A stretch of DNA of 11,655 bases. Source: an uncultured Collinsella sp. (GTDB taxonomy: Bacteria; Actinomycetota; Coriobacteriia; Coriobacteriales; Coriobacteriaceae). The notes under the pieces are model-generated. The model did not search any database. It was not told the DNA's origin and saw only the letters and a list, made by a program, of their open reading frames with translations. Within the stretch, counting starts at the first letter, position 1. Every line of letters starts with the position of its first letter. Shown here piece by piece: positions 1 to 6,987 of the stretch. Both the position numbers and the translations under genes were made by a program. The stretch lies in the NCBI GenBank assembly GCA_900542305.1, contig UQMU01000046.1, positions 1 through 11,655 of the forward strand, read 5' to 3'.

Positions 1-486
1 GAGGACGAGGGTCTTGGCTCGCGTAGCGGCAAGCGTGGTGCGGGCAACCGCCACCGTTCCGGTCGCGATGACGAGCGCGGCGGCCGTGACGAGCGTCGCG
101 GCGGCGAGGGCCGTGGTGAGCGTAGCACCCGCGGCGGTGAATCCCGTGGCGGCAAGCGCTTTGAAGAGCGCAGCGGTCGCGGCGGCGAGCGTCGCGAGGG
201 TGCTCGTGGCAATAGCGGGCGCAGCGGCGCCGGTCGTTCGAATGAGTCGCGTGATCGTCGCGATCCGCGTGCCAGCCGCGATCGTCGCGATGATTGGCGC
301 AACTACGACGATACCCGCGAGGAGCGTCGCGGCGGCTATCGTGGTGGTCGTGGCGGCAACCAGACCGGCTCCCGTGGCGGCCGCGCCGGCGGTCGCGATA
401 ACCGTGGCAGCTATGGCAACAGCCGTGGTGGCAAGCGCGGCGGCAGCTCCCGTCGTCCCGGTGACGGCGGCGGCAAGCGCAAATAA
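1..486 (+). CDS. C-terminal Arg/Gly-rich tail of a truncated gene, probably a DEAD-box RNA helicase
   Basis: Frame 1 is open from the first base to a TAA at 484-486, giving 161 residues with the start outside the window. The visible part is entirely low complexity: Gly, Arg, Asp, Glu and Ser dominate, with many GGR, RGG, RRD and GGK repeats and a terminal GGGKRK. There are no catalytic motifs. Such RGG-like, basic, disordered tails bind RNA and are typical of the C-terminus of DEAD-box RNA helicases in actinobacteria, which is why I name that family. A tail of this kind could also end another RNA-binding protein, so the coding call is firm but the function is an inference. The reading frame is supported by the terminator just downstream of its stop codon. 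Frame 2 across the same bases gives an Ala/Val-rich shadow and is not a gene. Confidence 0.75.
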   Translation, partial: EDEGLGSRSGKRGAGNRHRSGRDDERGGRDERRGGEGRGERSTRGGESRGGKRFEERSGRGGERREGARGNSGRSGAGRSNESRDRRDPRASRDRRDDWRNYDDTREERRGGYRGGRGGNQTGSRGGRAGGRDNRGSYGNSRGGKRGGSSRRPGDGGGKRK

Positions 487-519
487 CATACGCATCGCAC
501 GATAAGGCGAGATGAGTTT

Positions 520-553
520 GGGCCCCGAGCAGACTATGCCCGGGGCCCTTTTT
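520..553 (+). terminator. Rho-independent terminator after the RGG-tail gene
   Basis: GGGCCCCG (520-527) pairs perfectly with CGGGGCCC (541-548) across a 13-nt loop and is followed directly by five T (549-553). It lies 33 bp after the TAA of the upstream gene and ends that transcript. The following palindromic repeat begins at the last T of the tract. Confidence 0.9.
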
Positions 554-696
554 GGTGCAAAGGGGTCAGGTCAATCTGCACCAACGTCTTGAAGTTGCGG
601 TGGAATACGGACTGTTTTGGCCTTTTGAGCGGCTTTTCAGTCCCTATTTCACCGCAACTCACGATTGGTGCAAACAAACCTGTCCACGATGCACCA
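553..696. repeat. 144-bp nested palindromic element, REP/MITE-like
   Basis: The element is nearly symmetric about its centre. Each end is a 31-bp hairpin with identical 7-bp arms TGGTGCA...TGCACCA (553-583 and 666-696), each with a 17-nt loop. The left end matches the reverse complement of the right end at 23 of 31 positions, of which 14 come from the self-complementary arms. Between them a central hairpin pairs 593-614 with 638-659 at 20 of 22 positions around a 23-nt loop. No open frame inside looks like a protein; the frames here are shadows of the palindrome. The left end contains GGGGTCAGGTC, a motif I associate with REP sequences mobilised by IS200/IS605-like (RAYT) transposases. No transposase is in the window. 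The structure is seen directly; the mobile-element reading is inference. Confidence 0.7.
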
Positions 697-707
697 GAGT
701 GAGGAGT

Positions 708-791
708 GTCCCCAAGTGCCGCATTGTGGGTAACGCGTTTTATCAAATATGGCATTTATCTGCGGTAATGTTCTATTTCGCCGCTGGGGAC
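708..791. repeat. Imperfect inverted repeat bounded by GTCCCCA / TGGGGAC
   Basis: GTCCCCA (708-714) and TGGGGAC (785-791) are perfect inverted ends. Inside them TGCCGCA (716-722) can pair with TGCGGTA (761-767) if one G-U pair is allowed. The left end belongs to GAGTGTCCCCAA (704-715), a 12-mer that recurs exactly at 7382-7393. The interior is AT-richer than the genes around it. It directly follows the 144-bp palindrome, so the two may be one composite repeat island. It may also overlap the promoter region of the hydrogenase operon. Confidence 0.4.
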
Positions 792-819
792 GACGTTTCA
801 TACCGCCTGCCGAACTGTA

Positions 820-833
820 TTGATGCCAAACAA
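820..833. promoter_or_regulatory. FNR/CRP-like dyad upstream of the hydrogenase operon
   Basis: TTGAT-GCCA-AACAA at 820-833 matches the classical FNR consensus TTGAT-N4-ATCAA at 9 of the 10 specified positions. It lies about 76 bp before the ATG at 909. An oxygen- or redox-responsive Crp/Fnr-family regulator would fit an [FeFe]-hydrogenase operon. I could not identify a convincing -35/-10 pair next to it, and a single site of this quality can occur by chance. Confidence 0.25.
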
Positions 834-898
834 CTTTTTAGGTCAGTCTGTTGCGTGTAGCAATTTCACCCAGCCTCGCCTCCGGGCTGCCATGTGAG

Positions 899-903
899 AG
901 GGG
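899..903 (+). promoter_or_regulatory. Shine-Dalgarno that sets the start at 909
   Basis: AGGGG at 899-903 stands 5 nt before ATG 909. It lies inside the reading frame that would start at GTG 894, which has no comparable site upstream, so ATG 909 is preferred. Confidence 0.7.
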
Positions 904-908
904 ATCTT

Positions 909-2741
909 ATGGCTCGACTGCATGTAATGGAACGCAGCCACGCTCAGGCCGTCATGGACGACCTGCACGATGCGCTCGGACGTCGTCTGGCGGTGAGTTC
1001 GCTCGCCCCGTGTCCCGTTGAGTTTACGGCAGCGCTCGTCAACCTGTGCTCCACCCAGAGCTGCGGCAAGTGCACGCCCTGCCGCGTGGGCCTGAGCGCG
1101 CTGAGCGATCTGCTCGCCGATGTGCTCGAGGGCCGCGCCGACGAGTCCACGCTCAATCTGATCGAGCGCACCGCCCGCACCATCTATCTTTCGAGCGATT
1201 GCGCCATCGGTTACGAGGCCGGCGCCATGGCGCTTACGGCTATCCGCGGTTTCCGTGACGATTTTGAGCACCACATCCGCGAGCACTCCTGTGGCTTTGA
1301 CCGCGAGGCCCGCGTCCCGTGCGTCTCGGGCTGTCCGGCGCATGTCGACATTCCCGGTTACATTTCGCTCGTCGAGGCCGGCCGCTATGCCGATGCCGTC
1401 AAGGTCATCCGCAAGAATAACCCGCTGCCGCTCGTTTGCGGCCTGGTGTGCGAGCATCCCTGCGAGATGCATTGCCGCCGTGGCATGGTCGACGACCCCA
1501 TGAACATCCTCGCCCTCAAGCGTTTTGCCGTTGAGCACAGTGACCTCAACGACCACAAGCCGCATGTAGTGGACAACACCGGTAAGCGCGTCTCCGTGAT
1601 CGGCGGCGGCCCGGCTGGCCTTTCCTGTGCCTACTACCTGGCCGTGATGGGCCACAAGGTGACCATTTTTGAGCAGCGCCACCACTTGGGCGGCATGCTG
1701 CGCTACGGCATCCCCAGCTATCGTCTGCCGCGCGAGCGCCTGCAGGCCGAGATCGACTGGATCTTGAGCGCCGGCATCGACGTTGAGCTCGATCACTCCG
1801 TGAACGGCGAGGAGCTCGCTCGCCTGCGCGACGAGTTCGATGCCGTCTACCTGGCCATCGGTGCCCATAGCGACAAGAAGCTCGGCCTTCCGGGTGAAGA
1901 GGCGCCCGGCGTGGAGTCGGCCGTCAAGATGCTGCGCGCCATCGGAGACGACGAGCTGCCCGACCTGAGCGGCCAGCGCGTGTGCGTCATCGGCGGCGGC
2001 AACGTGGCCATGGACGTGGCGCGCTCTGCCGTGCGCTGCGGTGCCGAAAAGGTGAGCATCGTCTACCGCCGTCGCATCTGCGATATGACGGCCCAGGACG
2101 CCGAGATTGCCGGCGCCCAGGCCGAGGGTTGCGAGGTTCTGGAGCTCACGGCGCCGCTCGCCATCGAGACGGGCGAAGATGGTCGCGTGAGCGGCCTGCG
2201 CGTGCAACCGCAGATTATCGGCGAGCCCCGCCGCGGTCGTCCGGCTCCGCGTGCCGCCGCTACGCCCGAGCGCGTCATCCCCTGCGAGCGCGTGTTTGTC
2301 GCCATTGGCCAGGACATCGATTCCAAGCCGTTTGAGGACATGGGCATCGCCTGCAAGTGGGGTTGCGTGGTCACCGACTCGGACGGTGCCGTGCCCAACT
2401 TCGATGGCCTCTTTAGCGGCGGCGACTGCCAGACCGGCCCCGCCACCGTCATCCGTGCCATCAACGCCGGCCGCGTGGCTTCGGCAAACATCGACCGCTA
2501 TCTGGGCTTCGACCACAAGATCAAGCTCGACGTGGAGCTGCCGACCGTTCAGTTTAAGGGCAAGCACGAGTGCGGCCGCTGCGAGCTGGGTGAGCGCGAG
2601 GCCGGCGAGCGTATTCACGATTGGAATCTGGTCGAGCAGGGCCTTACCGAGGAGGAGGCGCGCCAGGAGGCAAGCCGCTGCCTGCGTTGCGACCACTTTG
2701 GTTTTGGCGCGTTCCGCGGAGGGAGGAACCTGGAATGGTAG
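909..2741 (+). CDS. NuoF-tail/GltD-type Fe-S flavoprotein, partner subunit of the [FeFe]-hydrogenase
   Basis: A 610-residue chimera. Residues 1-125 resemble only the C-terminal Fe-S part of NuoF/HydB: SCGKCTPCR with C52, C55 and C58, then C98, ending in FRDDFEHHI. The FMN/NADH-binding part of NuoF is absent. From about 135 the chain is GltD-like: a cysteine-rich N-terminal domain (C138, C142, C177, C181, C185, C189), a dinucleotide loop GGGPAG at 232-237 for FAD, a second GGGNVA from 362 for NAD(P)H, and GGDCQTGPATVIRAI near the end. The last 60 residues add two CxxC pairs (C555/C558 and C591/C594) that could hold another cluster. It probably passes electrons between NAD(P)H and the hydrogenase encoded next, whose start codon overlaps this gene by 7 bp. 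GltD-associated hydrogenases are known; whether this one makes or uses H2 cannot be read from sequence. It is not glutamate synthase itself, since no large subunit is present. Confidence 0.88.
   Translation: MARLHVMERSHAQAVMDDLHDALGRRLAVSSLAPCPVEFTAALVNLCSTQSCGKCTPCRVGLSALSDLLADVLEGRADESTLNLIERTARTIYLSSDCAIGYEAGAMALTAIRGFRDDFEHHIREHSCGFDREARVPCVSGCPAHVDIPGYISLVEAGRYADAVKVIRKNNPLPLVCGLVCEHPCEMHCRRGMVDDPMNILALKRFAVEHSDLNDHKPHVVDNTGKRVSVIGGGPAGLSCAYYLAVMGHKVTIFEQRHHLGGMLRYGIPSYRLPRERLQAEIDWILSAGIDVELDHSVNGEELARLRDEFDAVYLAIGAHSDKKLGLPGEEAPGVESAVKMLRAIGDDELPDLSGQRVCVIGGGNVAMDVARSAVRCGAEKVSIVYRRRICDMTAQDAEIAGAQAEGCEVLELTAPLAIETGEDGRVSGLRVQPQIIGEPRRGRPAPRAAATPERVIPCERVFVAIGQDIDSKPFEDMGIACKWGCVVTDSDGAVPNFDGLFSGGDCQTGPATVIRAINAGRVASANIDRYLGFDHKIKLDVELPTVQFKGKHECGRCELGEREAGERIHDWNLVEQGLTEEEARQEASRCLRCDHFGFGAFRGGRNLEW
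2720..2726 (+). promoter_or_regulatory. Shine-Dalgarno inside the flavoprotein gene for the hydrogenase
   Basis: AGGGAGG at 2720-2726 stands 8 nt before ATG 2735, inside the last codons of the flavoprotein gene. This supports translational coupling and selects 2735 over the in-frame ATG at 2792, which has no comparable site. Confidence 0.75.
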
Positions 2742-4546
2742 AGCTCAACAACCCCACTGTCAGCGATAACACCGAAAGCGGAGCACTCAATATGGTCAAG
2801 CTCACTATCGATAATTGCGAGGTCGTGGTGCCTGAGCACACCACGATCCTGGACGCGGCCAAGTCCGTCGGCATCCAGATTCCCACCCTGTGCTACCTGC
2901 GCGATCTGAACGAGATCGGCGGCTGCCGCGTGTGCGTGGTCGAGGTTGAGGGCTGCGACCAGCTGGTTGCCGCCTGCAACAACTACGTGCTCGACGGCAT
3001 GGTGGTCCACACCAACAGCCCCAAGGCCCGCGAGGCGCGTCGCACCAACGTGCAGCTGCTGCTGTCCCAGCACGACTCGCGCTGTACGAGCTGCGTGCGC
3101 AGTGGTAACTGCAACCTGCAGACCATCGCCAACGACCTGGGCATCTTCTATCTGCCGTACGAGCAGCACCTGGCACGCGAGGGCTGGGACTTCGATTTCC
3201 CCATCATCCGCGATAACGACAAGTGCATTAAATGCATGCGTTGCATCAAGGTGTGCGAGAACGTGCAGGGCTTAGGGATTTGGGATCTGACCAACCGCGC
3301 CACGCATACCGCCGTGGGCACCCGCGGGCGTGCGCCGATCGGCAAGACCGATTGCGTCGCGTGCGGTCAGTGCATCACGCATTGCCCGACGGGCGCCCTG
3401 CGCGAGCGCGACGATACCGAGACCGTGTTCGACGCCATCGCCGATCCCGACAAGATCGTGCTGGTGCAGATTGCGCCGGCCGTGCGTAGCGCCTGGGGCG
3501 AGGAGCTCGGCATTCCGCGCGAGGAGGCAACCGTCGAGCGCCTGACCTGTGCGCTGCGCCGCGTGGGCTTTGAGTACGTGTTCGATACCGACTTCTCGGC
3601 CGATCTCACCATTATGGAGGAGGGCTCCGAGCTGCTTGAGCGCCTGGGTAAGGCCGCCAAGGGCGAGGGCGACAGCCGTGGCTGGCCCATGTTCACGAGC
3701 TGCTGCCCGGGCTGGGTGCGCTTTGTGAAGGCGCGTTACCCCGAGTTTGTCGACAGCCTGTCTACGTCAAAGTCGCCGCAGCAGATGTTTGGCGCCATCG
3801 CCAAGACCTACTACGCCAAGGTGCTGGGCGTGGAGCCCGAGCGTCTGTTTGTGGTGTCCGTGATGCCGTGCACGGCCAAGAAGGCCGAGTGCGCGCTGCC
3901 GAGCATGGTGGGCGAGGACGGCACGCCCGATGTGGACGTTGCGCTGACGGTGCGCGAGATGGTACGCATGATCCGCGCGAACCACGTGAGCGTGGATACG
4001 CTGGTTGAGGAGCCGCTCGATACGCCGCTGGGCTTTGGCACGGGCGCGGGCGTGATCTTTGGCGCCACGGGCGGCGTGATGGAGGCCGCCGTGCGCTCGG
4101 CCTATTACCTGGTGACGGGCAAGAACCCCGACGCCGACTTCTTTACCGACGTGCGAGGGCTCGACGGCTGGAAGGAAGCCGTCGCCGATATCGATGGCAC
4201 CAAAGTACGCGTCGCCGTGGCGCACGGGCTGGGCAACGCCGCCCGTCTGCTCGACGCGATTCGCGACGGCCGTGTGAGCTATGACTTCGTCGAGGTCATG
4301 GCATGCCCGGGCGGCTGCGTCGGCGGCGGCGGTCAGCCTATCCACGACGGCTGCGAGCTGGCAGCCGAGCGTGGCCAGGTGCTCTGGGGCCTGGATGCCG
4401 CTGCGGACATTCGCTTCTCGCACGAGAATCCCGATGTCCAGGCGTGCTACCGCGAGTTCTTGGGCGAGCCGCTCTCGCCGCTGGCCGAGGAGCTGCTGCA
4501 TACCGACCATCACGCATGGACGATGCCCAACGAGGGGACGTACTAG
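2735..4546 (+). CDS. hydA: [FeFe]-hydrogenase catalytic subunit with full N-terminal Fe-S relay
   Basis: This 603-residue enzyme interconverts protons and H2. Domains in order: a plant-type [2Fe-2S] domain (C53, C64, C67, C81); the His-Cys3 [4Fe-4S] site (H113, C117, C120, C126); two ferredoxin-type [4Fe-4S] clusters beginning CIKCMRC at 164 and CVACGQC at 207; then the H-cluster domain. All three H-cluster signatures are intact: TSCCPGW (C323, C324), MPCTAKK (C379) and EVMACPGGC (C524, C528). By alignment with Clostridium CpI, the proton path is also conserved: C323, E296, E299 and S343. The C-terminus carries the small-subunit-like GEPLSPLAEELLH. Its length is close to that of CpI (574). 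There is no signal peptide, so it is cytoplasmic. It overlaps the flavoprotein gene by 7 bp and lies 2 bp before the lipoprotein gene. The maturation genes hydE, hydF and hydG are not in the window. Confidence 0.97.
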   Translation: MVELNNPTVSDNTESGALNMVKLTIDNCEVVVPEHTTILDAAKSVGIQIPTLCYLRDLNEIGGCRVCVVEVEGCDQLVAACNNYVLDGMVVHTNSPKAREARRTNVQLLLSQHDSRCTSCVRSGNCNLQTIANDLGIFYLPYEQHLAREGWDFDFPIIRDNDKCIKCMRCIKVCENVQGLGIWDLTNRATHTAVGTRGRAPIGKTDCVACGQCITHCPTGALRERDDTETVFDAIADPDKIVLVQIAPAVRSAWGEELGIPREEATVERLTCALRRVGFEYVFDTDFSADLTIMEEGSELLERLGKAAKGEGDSRGWPMFTSCCPGWVRFVKARYPEFVDSLSTSKSPQQMFGAIAKTYYAKVLGVEPERLFVVSVMPCTAKKAECALPSMVGEDGTPDVDVALTVREMVRMIRANHVSVDTLVEEPLDTPLGFGTGAGVIFGATGGVMEAAVRSAYYLVTGKNPDADFFTDVRGLDGWKEAVADIDGTKVRVAVAHGLGNAARLLDAIRDGRVSYDFVEVMACPGGCVGGGGQPIHDGCELAAERGQVLWGLDAAADIRFSHENPDVQACYREFLGEPLSPLAEELLHTDHHAWTMPNEGTY

Positions 4547-4548
4547 CG

Positions 4549-5607
4549 ATGCGCGCGTTTGATTTTGAGATGTCGCGCCGGGGGTTTGCCTCGGCGCTCG
4601 CCGCGGGCGCCCTGTCGCTTGCGCTCGCGGGCTGTGGCGGCGGGGCTGCCGGTGCCGGCTCTGCCGCAGGCTCTGCTGCTGGGTCTGCCGCGGGCAGTGC
4701 TGCTGCCGAGCCGGTCGAGGTGCACGTCGCCTCGCTCAAGGGACCGACCTCGATCGGTCTGGTGCAGTTTATGGACCAGGCCGCAAACGGCGAGACGGAC
4801 AATGAGCTCGACTTTACGATCAACACCGCCGCCGACGAGATCGTGCCCAAGGTCATTCAGGGCGATGTCGATATCGCGCTGGTCCCGGCCAACGTGGCGA
4901 GCGTGCTCTACAACAAGACCGAGGGCGCGGTGCAGGTCATCGACATCAACACGCTGGGCGTGCTGAACGTGGTGACGGGCGATGCAGGCGTAACCTCGTT
5001 TGGCGATCTGGCGGGTCGCACCGTCTACATGACGGGCAAGGGCACCACGCCAGAGTACGTCATGAACTTCCTGCTGGAGCGCGCGGGCCTGACCGGCCAG
5101 GTGACGCTCGAGTTTAAGAGCGAGCCCACCGAGGTGCTGTCGGCCCTGCTTGCCGATCCGTCTGCCGTGGGCGTGCTGCCGGAGCCGTTCAAGACCGCTG
5201 CCATCGCCAAGAGCGAAGGCAAGCTGTCAGCGCCGGTAAGTCTGACCGATGTGTGGGACGAGCTGGCGGGTGACACGGGTTCGCGCCTGCTGACGGGCGT
5301 GACCGTGGTGCGCCGCGCGTTTGCCGAGGAACATCCCGAGGCTGTGGCGGAGTTCTTGAGCTGCCATGCGGCGAGCGTTAAGGCCGTCAATGCGGCGCCG
5401 GCAGACTGGGCGCAGGCCGTGGTCGATGCCGGCATCGTGGACAACGCCAAGATCGCCGAGAAGGCGATTCCCGGGTGCATGCTTGTCTGTCAGACGGGCA
5501 AGGATATGAAGGCGGCACTTAGTGGGTATCTGCAGGTGCTGGCCGACGCGGACGCGAGCGCCGTGGGTGGTAAACTTCCGGCTGACGATTTCTACTACAT
5601 GGAGTAG
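4549..5607 (+). CDS. Tat-type lipoprotein, solute-binding protein of the NitT/TauT (NMT1-like) class
   Basis: A 352-residue exported binding protein. The N-terminus has the twin-arginine motif SRRGF at 9-13, a hydrophobic stretch and a lipobox LAGC with C29 as the lipidated cysteine, so it should be a membrane-anchored lipoprotein. A Gly-Ala-Ser linker with four GSAA units follows. The folded part starts near VEVHVASLKGPTSIGL and shows the class pattern: a loss of charge around QGDVDIALVPANVAS, then SFGDLAGRTVYM, a hinge GKGTTPEYVMNFLL, and EVLSALLADPSAVGVLPEPF. This is the family that binds sulfonates, nitrate, or thiamine-type precursors; I cannot assign the ligand. The ATG at 4549 follows the hydrogenase stop by 2 bp with AGGGG at 4533-4537. 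The gene is directly upstream of its permease-ATPase. Export by Tat suggests folding before transport, which is uncommon for this class. Confidence 0.85.
   Translation: MRAFDFEMSRRGFASALAAGALSLALAGCGGGAAGAGSAAGSAAGSAAGSAAAEPVEVHVASLKGPTSIGLVQFMDQAANGETDNELDFTINTAADEIVPKVIQGDVDIALVPANVASVLYNKTEGAVQVIDINTLGVLNVVTGDAGVTSFGDLAGRTVYMTGKGTTPEYVMNFLLERAGLTGQVTLEFKSEPTEVLSALLADPSAVGVLPEPFKTAAIAKSEGKLSAPVSLTDVWDELAGDTGSRLLTGVTVVRRAFAEEHPEAVAEFLSCHAASVKAVNAAPADWAQAVVDAGIVDNAKIAEKAIPGCMLVCQTGKDMKAALSGYLQVLADADASAVGGKLPADDFYYME
4657..4704 (+). repeat. Four tandem 12-bp units encoding (GSAA)4
   Basis: The linker of the lipoprotein is built from four consecutive 12-bp units, each reading Gly-Ser-Ala-Ala but with differing synonymous codons (for example TCT or AGT for Ser). 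The unit count could vary between strains by slippage without breaking the frame. It acts as a flexible spacer between the lipid anchor and the binding domain. Confidence 0.8.
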
Positions 5608-5610
5608 CCC

Positions 5611-6987
5611 GTGCGTGCGTTTGCTCGACAAATGACAGAGCGTATGAAGGCGGTGGCGGCAGCAGGTGCCGTCGCCGCCTTTTGGCTTGCCGTGTGGGTC
5701 TTCGCGGCGGCGCTGGTGGCGCAGCCGCTGATCTTGCCGGGGCCGGGTGCTGTTGCCTTGGCGCTGCTGCGCCTGGTGTGCGATGGCGGCACCTGGGCGA
5801 TTTTGGCGGGCTCGGGCGCGCGAATACTGGGCGGGCTGGCGCTTGCCGCGGTGTGTGGTGGCATGCTTGCCGGGATTTCGTCACGTTCGCGGGCGTTTGC
5901 GCACCTGGTGGCTCCGGCGCTGTCATTTGTAAAGGCGACGCCGGTTGCCTGCGTGGTGGTCCTGCTGCTCATTTGGTTGGGGTCGGCGCGCGTAAGCATT
6001 GCGGCGGTCTTTTTGATGGCGCTGCCGGGCGTATATTTCTCGCTGGTCGAGGGCTTGGCACAAGTGGATAAGCCGCTGGAGCAGATGTTTCGCCTGCATG
6101 GCGTGCGGGGTTGGCGACTGTTTTGTGCCCACACCTGGCGCGAAGTCCTGCCGTTTGTGCTTTCGTGCGCCCGCGCCGTGATTGGCATGAGCTGGAAGGC
6201 CGGCGTGGCGGCGGAGCTGATCGGCATGGCGACGGGCACCGTGGGCGAGCGCATCTATCAGGCGAAGCTTTTGATTGAGACGGCTGATCTGCTGGCTTGG
6301 ACCGTGCTGGTCGTTGCCGCCTCGTGGGCTTGTGAGCGCGTGCTGGTGTGGCTGCTGCGGGTTTCGGGGCCCGTGGCGTGGCGCGTGGCCGTGCGGGCGC
6401 ATGGGCATGGATTGCGCGGGCGTGCGGGGGCTGCGAGCGATAGCGCTGCGGCGGAGCTTGCGCTTGCCGTGGGCGATCGCGCGCCCTGGGCGCCGGCGCT
6501 GGATGGTCTGGTGCTCAACGTGCCCGCGGGTGGGCGTATCTGTGTGATGGGCGCTTCGGGCATGGGCAAGTCGACGCTGCTTTCGTTGGCAGCGGGGGAG
6601 TGCGCGCCGTGCTCGATGGTGTTTCAGGATGCACGCTTGATCGAGTCCGCCTCGGCGCTGGATAACGTGCTGGTATGCGCCGATGCGCGTGTGGATGCTT
6701 CGAGCGCCGCGGCATTGCTGCGCCTGCTGGTGCCGGGAATCGATGCGCATGCTCGCGTGGCCGAGCTTTCGGGCGGGCAGCGCCGTCGCGTCGAGATCGC
6801 CCGCGCCCTGCTGTGTGGCGGCTGTGCCATCATTCTGGATGAGCCCTTTACCGGCCTGGATGCCGCCGCGCGCGATGCGACGGCCGAGGCCGTGCTCGAC
6901 CTGCTCGACGGTCGTATGCTGTTGCTTGCCACGCACGATGTCGCCGACGCTCAGGCCCTCGATATTTCGGACATCACCACGCTCTAA
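5611..6987 (+). CDS. Single-chain ABC importer: NitT/TauT-type permease fused to an ATPase
   Basis: A 458-residue protein joining two parts that are normally separate. Residues about 10-250 are a six-span permease of the SsuC/TauC type, with an EAA-like loop around EQMFRLHGVRGWRLF. Residues from about 285 are an ABC ATPase: Walker A GASGMGKST (314-322, K320), Q-loop Q339, signature LSGGQRRRVEIARAL (S387), Walker B IILDEP (D410, E411) and the H-loop THD. All catalytic motifs are present, but the spacing is short: 19 residues from K320 to Q339 and 67 from K320 to S387, where about 40 and 95-100 are usual. The frame is continuous, so this is a real fusion in this sequence. GTG 5611 has GGAG six nt upstream; ATG 5632 is the alternative start. 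It lies 3 bp after its binding-protein gene. It would work as a homodimer. The substrate is unknown. Confidence 0.88.
   Translation: MRAFARQMTERMKAVAAAGAVAAFWLAVWVFAAALVAQPLILPGPGAVALALLRLVCDGGTWAILAGSGARILGGLALAAVCGGMLAGISSRSRAFAHLVAPALSFVKATPVACVVVLLLIWLGSARVSIAAVFLMALPGVYFSLVEGLAQVDKPLEQMFRLHGVRGWRLFCAHTWREVLPFVLSCARAVIGMSWKAGVAAELIGMATGTVGERIYQAKLLIETADLLAWTVLVVAASWACERVLVWLLRVSGPVAWRVAVRAHGHGLRGRAGAASDSAAAELALAVGDRAPWAPALDGLVLNVPAGGRICVMGASGMGKSTLLSLAAGECAPCSMVFQDARLIESASALDNVLVCADARVDASSAAALLRLLVPGIDAHARVAELSGGQRRRVEIARALLCGGCAIILDEPFTGLDAAARDATAEAVLDLLDGRMLLLATHDVADAQALDISDITTL

Noticed and set aside
14..505. An Ala/Val-rich frame over the first 500 bases
   Set aside because: It is a frame-2 shadow of the RGG-tail gene, which is open in frame 1 up to a stop placed just before a terminator.
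552..860. Two overlapping short frames (552-860 plus, 534-755 minus) in the leader of the operon
   Set aside because: Both run through the palindrome and mirror each other. Neither has a convincing SD or domain, and one crosses the terminator stem.
843..2696. A 617-codon open frame on the minus strand opposite the flavoprotein gene
   Set aside because: It is Ala/Val/His-rich with no family resemblance. Long antisense frames are expected opposite GC3-rich genes, and the plus strand encodes a clearly conserved protein.
3767..4513. Minus-strand frame of 248 codons opposite the hydrogenase
   Set aside because: The composition is that of a GC-rich shadow, and the plus strand holds all H-cluster motifs.
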